A DNA stretch of 9,553 nucleotides. It comes from JBBKXJ01 sp037969395. Its GTDB lineage: Bacteria; Pseudomonadota; Gammaproteobacteria; Pseudomonadales; JAUIET01. The notes beneath the pieces are model-generated. The model did no database searches and was not told the origin of the DNA. It was given only the letters and a program-made list of their open reading frames with translations. The position numbers and the translations under genes were made by a program. Each line of letters opens with the position of its first letter. The stretch's first letter is position 1. Location of the stretch: assembly GCA_037969395.1 (NCBI GenBank), contig JBBKXJ010000121.1, forward strand, positions 1 to 9,553, given 5' to 3'. This document shows, piece by piece, positions 5,697 through 9,553 of the stretch.

Positions 5697-6487
5697 TAGT
5701 TGTTAATCCAGGCGGCTTGACGTTTCTCAAGGAACGCATTCAAGCCTTCCTGACCCTCTTCAGACACGCGAATAGCAGCGATAAGCTCACAGGTCTGTTG
5801 TATGAGTGCCGCAGAAACAGGCCGGTCAGCCACGTCGAAGACCAGCTGTTTAGCCGCCCGCAGCGCTTGCGGACTGTTCGTCAATAGCGTCGTAATCAGT
5901 TCATCGATCGCGGTGTCCAGCGCCTCTTCGTCCACCACCGCGGTCAATAAACCCAGCTCAGCCGCAGCCTCGGCCTTAAACCGCTCTGCCGACTGAAAAT
6001 ACCGCCGCGCAGCGCGCTGACCAATGGCAGCCACCACATACGGTGCAATCGTCGCCGGCACCAAACCAATCTTCACTTCGCTGAGCGAAAAGCTGGCTCG
6101 CGGCGTGCCGATCGCCATATCACAACAACTGACCAACCCCACCGCGCCGCCGAAGGCCGCGCCCTGTACCCGGGCAATGGTTGGTTTGGGCATTTCGTTA
6201 AGCGTTTTGAGCATCTGCGCCAACGCATTGGCATCACGCAGGTTCTCGTCGTAGCTATAGTTGGCCATGCGCTGCATCCAGCCCAGATCCGCCCCCGCCG
6301 AAAAACTCTTGCCGGCAGCGGCCAGAACCATCACCCGCACGGCAGTGTTTTCAGCCACCGCCTGGAAACTGGCTGTGAGTTCGGTAATGACCGCGTCGTC
6401 GAAGGCGTTGTGCTTGTCCGGGCGGTTCATGGTGAGGGTGGCAACACCGCGCTCATCGATACGTGTTATAACAGCTGCTTCAGTCAT
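5696..6487 (-). CDS. liuC: 3-Methylglutaconyl-CoA hydratase (enoyl-CoA hydratase family)
   Basis: Hydrates 3-methylglutaconyl-CoA to HMG-CoA, between the carboxylase and the lyase. The 263 residues show the crotonase fold: SAGADLGWM (63-71) and GAAFGGAVGL (109-118) give the two oxyanion-hole amides, and SLSEVKIGLVP holds E137, matching the second catalytic glutamate of crotonase/AUH. The position of the first catalytic glutamate is G117 instead; as I recall, bacterial LiuC proteins commonly have glycine there, so this is probably a subfamily trait and not damage. The start chosen is ATG at 6485-6487, with AGGTGG at 6497-6502 and a 9-nt spacer; an upstream in-frame TTG at 6523 would add 12 residues without family-like sequence and has no good ribosome site. 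It lies 39 nt after liuB. Operon position makes the specific function secure. Confidence 0.93.
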   Translation of the reverse strand: MTEAAVITRIDERGVATLTMNRPDKHNAFDDAVITELTASFQAVAENTAVRVMVLAAAGKSFSAGADLGWMQRMANYSYDENLRDANALAQMLKTLNEMPKPTIARVQGAAFGGAVGLVSCCDMAIGTPRASFSLSEVKIGLVPATIAPYVVAAIGQRAARRYFQSAERFKAEAAAELGLLTAVVDEEALDTAIDELITTLLTNSPQALRAAKQLVFDVADRPVSAALIQQTCELIAAIRVSEEGQEGLNAFLEKRQAAWINN

Positions 6488-6496
6488 AGTTCGCTT

Positions 6497-6502
6497 CCAC
6501 CT
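6497..6502 (-). promoter_or_regulatory. liuC ribosome binding site, decides the start
   Basis: AGGTGG on the minus strand lies 9 nt before ATG 6487 and favours it over the upstream in-frame TTG at 6523. Confidence 0.65.
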
Positions 6503-6526
6503 GGGATTCCGGAGATTGTCCAAATG

Positions 6527-8137
6527 TCACATTCTAAACACGCCGAATCGGGTATCCTCGATCGGCTTGTTTAACGCCGCAGACAACGCCAAACCCAGCG
6601 TCTGCCGCGTTTCCGCCGGGTCGATCACGCCATCGTCCCACAGTCTTGCCGATGCGTAGTAGGGGTGCCCCTGCTCTTCATACTTGTCGATTATTGGCTG
6701 CTTAAACTCCTGTTCCTCGGCCTCGCTCCAGGTTTCGCCCGCCTTCTCCTTCTGCTCCCGCTTGACCTGGGATAATACGCCGGCCGCCTGCTCGCCGCCC
6801 ATTACCGAGATCCTCGCGTTGGGCCACATAAACATAAACCGTGGATCGTAGGCGCGCCCACACATACCGTAGTTACCCGCGCCATAAGAATTGCCGATTA
6901 TCACGGTAAGCTTCGGCACCTGTACGCTGGCCACGGCGGTTACCATTTTCGCACCGTGCTTGGCGATGCCGGCGGCCTCATATTGTTTGCCCACCATAAA
7001 GCCGGTGATGTTTTGCAGGAAGATTAACGGGATTTTACGTTGCCCGCAGAGTTCGACGAAGTGCGCGCCCTTCTGCGCCGATTCGCCAAACAAAATGCCG
7101 TTGTTGGCAACAATGCCCACCGGATACCCAAACAGTCGTGCGAAACCACACACCAGCGTGTTCCCATATAAGGCCTTGAATTCGTCGAAATCCGAGCCAT
7201 CGAAGATGCGCGCAATCACCTCACGAATGTCGAAAGATTTGCGCGCGTCTTTAGGAATCAGACCGTAGATTTCCTGGCGCTCGTAAAGGGGTTCCACCGA
7301 TTCCTTCACGTCCAGCTGCATGGGCTTGACCCGATTCAGCCGGTTGACCGCCTGACGCACCAGCTTCAACGCGTGATGATCGTTCTGCGCGTAGTGGTCT
7401 GCGACGCCCGACTCGCGGCAGTGCACATCCGCCCCACCCAGCGCTTCGGCCGTCACGATCTCACCGGTAGCAGCTCGCACGAGTGGCGGACCGGCGAGGA
7501 AAATAGTGCCCTGCTCCTTGACGATGATAGATTCATCCGCCATGGCGGGTACGTAAGCACCGCCGGCGGTACAGGAGCCCATCACGGCGGCAATTTGAGG
7601 AATATTCATGGCCGACATATTGGCCTGATTAAAAAAGATACGGCCAAAGTGTTCGCGGTCCGGGAACACTTCATCCTGGCGGGGCAAGTTTGCGCCACCG
7701 GAGTCCACCAGATAGATACACGGCAGGTTATTCTGTTGCGCGATAGTCTGCGCGCGCAGATGCTTCTTGACCGTTAGTGGATAATAGCTGCCGCCTTTAA
7801 CGGTCGCATCATTGGCGACAATCATGCACTCCTGGCCAGCTACGCGGCCAATGCCGGCAACCAGCCCGGCTGCTGCCACCTGTTCGTCGCCATAGACCTT
7901 GTAGGCCGCGAGCTGCGAGAGCTCAAGAAAGGGGGAACCCGAATCGACGAGAGCGTTAACCCGCTCTCGCACGAGTAACTTGCCACGCGCTTTATGCCGC
8001 TGCTGATACTTCTCGCCGCCACCCAGTTTGACCTCTTCAAGCCTGGTATAGAGATCATCAACCTGGGTCTGCATGTGTTCGGCGTTGTCGATAAAATCCG
8101 CTGAGCGGGTGTTTATTCTGGATTTGATCACACTCAT
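6527..8137 (-). CDS. liuB: 3-Methylcrotonyl-CoA carboxylase, carboxyltransferase beta subunit
   Basis: Transfers the carboxyl group from carboxybiotin on LiuD to 3-methylcrotonyl-CoA, giving 3-methylglutaconyl-CoA. The 536 residues match the usual size (about 535). Two crotonase-like halves are visible: the N-terminal half with VKGGSYYPLTVKKHLRAQ (113-130), DSGGANLPRQDEVFPD (145-160) and GSCTAGGAYVPAM (187-199), and the C-terminal half with NITGFMVGKQYEAAGIAKHG (376-395), GNSYGAGNYGMCGRAYDPRF (415-434) and ISVMGGEQAAGVL (443-455). The C-terminal DPAETRQTLGLAL motif is also present. The ATG at 8135-8137 has AGGAG at 8144-8148 and a 6-nt spacer; an in-frame TTG at 8167 would add ten non-conserved residues and lacks a site. 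It follows liuA after 36 nt. Biotin-dependent carboxyltransferase is certain; methylcrotonyl specificity follows from neighbours and the high resemblance to LiuB. Confidence 0.96.
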   Translation of the reverse strand: MSVIKSRINTRSADFIDNAEHMQTQVDDLYTRLEEVKLGGGEKYQQRHKARGKLLVRERVNALVDSGSPFLELSQLAAYKVYGDEQVAAAGLVAGIGRVAGQECMIVANDATVKGGSYYPLTVKKHLRAQTIAQQNNLPCIYLVDSGGANLPRQDEVFPDREHFGRIFFNQANMSAMNIPQIAAVMGSCTAGGAYVPAMADESIIVKEQGTIFLAGPPLVRAATGEIVTAEALGGADVHCRESGVADHYAQNDHHALKLVRQAVNRLNRVKPMQLDVKESVEPLYERQEIYGLIPKDARKSFDIREVIARIFDGSDFDEFKALYGNTLVCGFARLFGYPVGIVANNGILFGESAQKGAHFVELCGQRKIPLIFLQNITGFMVGKQYEAAGIAKHGAKMVTAVASVQVPKLTVIIGNSYGAGNYGMCGRAYDPRFMFMWPNARISVMGGEQAAGVLSQVKREQKEKAGETWSEAEEQEFKQPIIDKYEEQGHPYYASARLWDDGVIDPAETRQTLGLALSAALNKPIEDTRFGVFRM

Positions 8138-8143
8138 AGGGCG

Positions 8144-8148
8144 CTCCT
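8144..8148 (-). promoter_or_regulatory. liuB ribosome binding site, decides the start
   Basis: AGGAG on the minus strand, 6 nt before ATG 8137; it rules out the upstream TTG at 8167 as the natural start. Confidence 0.75.
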
Positions 8149-8173
8149 GGTCTATACCTGCCGGCAAACTGGA

Positions 8174-9343
8174 TTAGGCGGATTGGGTGAACAACTCGCG
8201 ACCAATCAACATGCGCCGAACTTCCGAGGTGCCGGCACCAATTTCGTATAGTTTGGCATCGCGCAACAGGCGACCAGTCGGAAATTCATTAATATAGCCA
8301 TTGCCGCCCAGCGCCTGAATGGCCTGCAGCGCCATCTGCGTGGCGCGCTCCGCCGTGTACAGAATGACTCCGGCGGCATCCTTACGGCTCGCCTGGCCGC
8401 GGTCACAGGCGCTGGCCACAGCATACAAATAGGCACGGCTGGCGTTTAGCTCGGTATACATATCGGCGATCTTACCTTGCAACAGCTGGAACTCGCCGAT
8501 GGCCTGGTTAAACTGCTGGCGATCATGGATGTAGGGCAGCACGATATCCAGACAGGCCTGCATAATGCCGACTGGCCCGCCGGAGAGCACCGTGCGCTCA
8601 AAATCCAGGCCCGACATAAGGACTTTCACCCCTCCGCCTTCCTGACCCAGAATATTTTCCAATGGAACTTCACAATCCTGGAACACCAGTTCACAGGTGT
8701 TGGAACCGCGCATACCCAATTTGTCGAGCTTTTGCGCTTGCGTAAAACCGGGGAAACTGCGCTCGACAATAAATGCGGTGATACCTTTTGATCCTGCATT
8801 CACATCGGTTTTAGCGTAGATGACATAAGTGCTCGCTTCGGGACCGTTAGTAATCCACATTTTATTGCCGTTGAGGATATAGCGATCGCCTTTTTTGTCG
8901 GCCCGCAATTTCAGACTGACCACGTCGGAACCTGCATTGGGTTCTGACATTGCCAGTGCGCCTACATGCTCTCCGGAACACAGTTTGGGAAGATACTTCT
9001 GTTTCTGCTCCGCGTTGCCGTTCTTGCTAATTTGATTAACGCACAGATTCGAATGCGCACCGTACGATAAGCCTACCGAGGCAGAAGCACGACTGATCTC
9101 TTCCATTGCCACCACATGCGCCAGATAGCCCATGTCGCTACCACCGTATTCTTCGGGAACGGTGACGCCTAGCAGGCCCAGGTCGCCGAATTTTCGCCAT
9201 AAGTCTTCAGGAAATAAATTATCACGGTCAATCTGTTCAGCCCGCGGGGCGATTTCCGCCTGCGCGAATTGGTTGACCGCATCGCGCAGCATGTCGATCT
9301 CTTCACCTAAACCGAAATTGAGTGTCGGGTAATTTGTATTCAT
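8174..9343 (-). CDS. liuA: Isovaleryl-CoA dehydrogenase
   Basis: FAD enzyme oxidising isovaleryl-CoA to 3-methylcrotonyl-CoA and passing electrons to ETF. The 389 residues cover the full acyl-CoA dehydrogenase fold: N-terminal helical domain, the beta-domain signature ALAMSEPNAGSDV (129-141) and the FAD-contacting KMWITNGPEA (161-170), and the C-terminal helical domain ending QALGGNGYINEFPTGRLLRD (343-362) and YEIGAGTSEVRR. The catalytic base is E249 in GLDFERTVL, the helix-G location that distinguishes isovaleryl-CoA dehydrogenase from medium-chain enzymes; correspondingly the medium-chain Glu position in the YEIGAGTSE loop is glycine. The ATG at 9341-9343 has GAGG at 9353-9356 with a 9-nt spacer. 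It starts 18 nt after the liuR stop, the conserved liuR-liuA arrangement, so it is the first catabolic gene of the operon. Confidence 0.96.
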   Translation of the reverse strand: MNTNYPTLNFGLGEEIDMLRDAVNQFAQAEIAPRAEQIDRDNLFPEDLWRKFGDLGLLGVTVPEEYGGSDMGYLAHVVAMEEISRASASVGLSYGAHSNLCVNQISKNGNAEQKQKYLPKLCSGEHVGALAMSEPNAGSDVVSLKLRADKKGDRYILNGNKMWITNGPEASTYVIYAKTDVNAGSKGITAFIVERSFPGFTQAQKLDKLGMRGSNTCELVFQDCEVPLENILGQEGGGVKVLMSGLDFERTVLSGGPVGIMQACLDIVLPYIHDRQQFNQAIGEFQLLQGKIADMYTELNASRAYLYAVASACDRGQASRKDAAGVILYTAERATQMALQAIQALGGNGYINEFPTGRLLRDAKLYEIGAGTSEVRRMLIGRELFTQSA

Positions 9344-9361
9344 ATCATTGCGCCTCGCAAA

Positions 9362-9553
9362 CTAAGCTTTTCGTTTCTGTGGGAAATCCCCTAGCGCCTC
9401 TAAACAACGCTGTTCCGCATCACTCAGGTCGAGCAACATTAACTCGAGATCTTTTTGCTGTTGCTGCAGCTGGGAACGCTTCTGTCGAATCTTGTCGATC
9501 AATGTTTGCACCTGCTTTTTATTACCCCCTGCCGGGTCGTACATAGCAATCAC
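9362..9553 (-). CDS. liuR: MerR-family regulator of the liu operon, C-terminal part
   Basis: The frame is open from the right window edge to TAG at 9362-9364, giving the last 63 residues. The piece begins VIAMYDPAGGNKKQ and continues with a Gln/Lys/Glu-rich helix, KIRQKRSQLQQQQKDLELML, that is the dimerising coiled coil of MerR proteins, then SDAEQRC. The preceding VIAMYDP / GGNKKQ stretch is typical of LiuR, whose N-terminal winged-helix DNA-binding domain lies outside the window. LiuR is known in gammaproteobacteria as the local regulator of leucine/isovalerate genes and is usually the first gene of the operon; the operator and promoter would therefore be beyond this window. The GTG at 9551-9553 is simply where the window cuts. 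Identification rests on the C-terminal sequence plus position directly upstream of liuA. Confidence 0.85.
   Translation of the reverse strand: MIAMYDPAGGNKKQVQTLIDKIRQKRSQLQQQQKDLELMLLDLSDAEQRCLEALGDFPQKRKA

Noticed and set aside
9344..9361. LiuR operator or promoter between liuR and liuA
   Set aside because: Only 18 nt separate the genes and most is the liuA ribosome site; the operon promoter should lie upstream of liuR, outside the window.
1..9553. A novel defence, mobile or CRISPR-like system
   Set aside because: No repeat array, integrase, transposase, nuclease or toxin-antitoxin signature was seen on either strand; the window is mainly a metabolic operon.

Overview
The window is dominated by a leucine/isovalerate catabolic (liu) operon on the minus strand. 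Gene order, domain architecture and base composition fit a gammaproteobacterium, plausibly a marine one of the Cellvibrionales type; that placement is inferred from protein character only and is not firm. Read in the direction of transcription (high to low coordinates) the order is: liuR 3' end (MerR-type regulator, cut by the window edge), liuA (isovaleryl-CoA dehydrogenase), liuB (methylcrotonyl-CoA carboxylase carboxyltransferase subunit), liuC (methylglutaconyl-CoA hydratase), liuD (methylcrotonyl-CoA carboxylase biotin subunit), liuE (HMG-CoA lyase). Gaps of 12 to 39 nt, with Shine-Dalgarno sites overlapping preceding stop codons at liuD and liuE, indicate one transcript. Together these enzymes take isovaleryl-CoA to acetyl-CoA plus acetoacetate.

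After liuE come two further minus-strand genes. The first is a short-chain dehydrogenase that closely resembles 17-beta-HSD type 10 (3-hydroxyacyl-CoA / 2-methyl-3-hydroxybutyryl-CoA dehydrogenase), which would connect the leucine operon to isoleucine or general short-chain acyl-CoA oxidation. The second is an AhpD/carboxymuconolactone-decarboxylase-fold protein with an intact CxxC...H motif and no assigned substrate. The liuE stop codon lies inside a perfect 18-bp palindrome, and a perfect 12-bp palindrome lies in the gap before the AhpD-like gene; both are candidate transcript-shaping or operator elements.

Positions 533-1116 hold no intact gene but are not featureless. On the minus strand they contain decayed coding sequence: a piece of a TonB-dependent receptor split over two frames, joined to two successive C-terminal pieces of amidohydrolase-3 (YtcJ-like) proteins. 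This looks like the scar of deletions that removed a receptor/amidohydrolase locus.

Positions 2-532 on the plus strand are the C-terminal part of an APH/choline-kinase-fold phosphotransferase whose start lies outside the window. It converges on the relic region and is probably unrelated to the liu operon. I saw no tRNA, rRNA, CRISPR array, insertion sequence or prophage gene.
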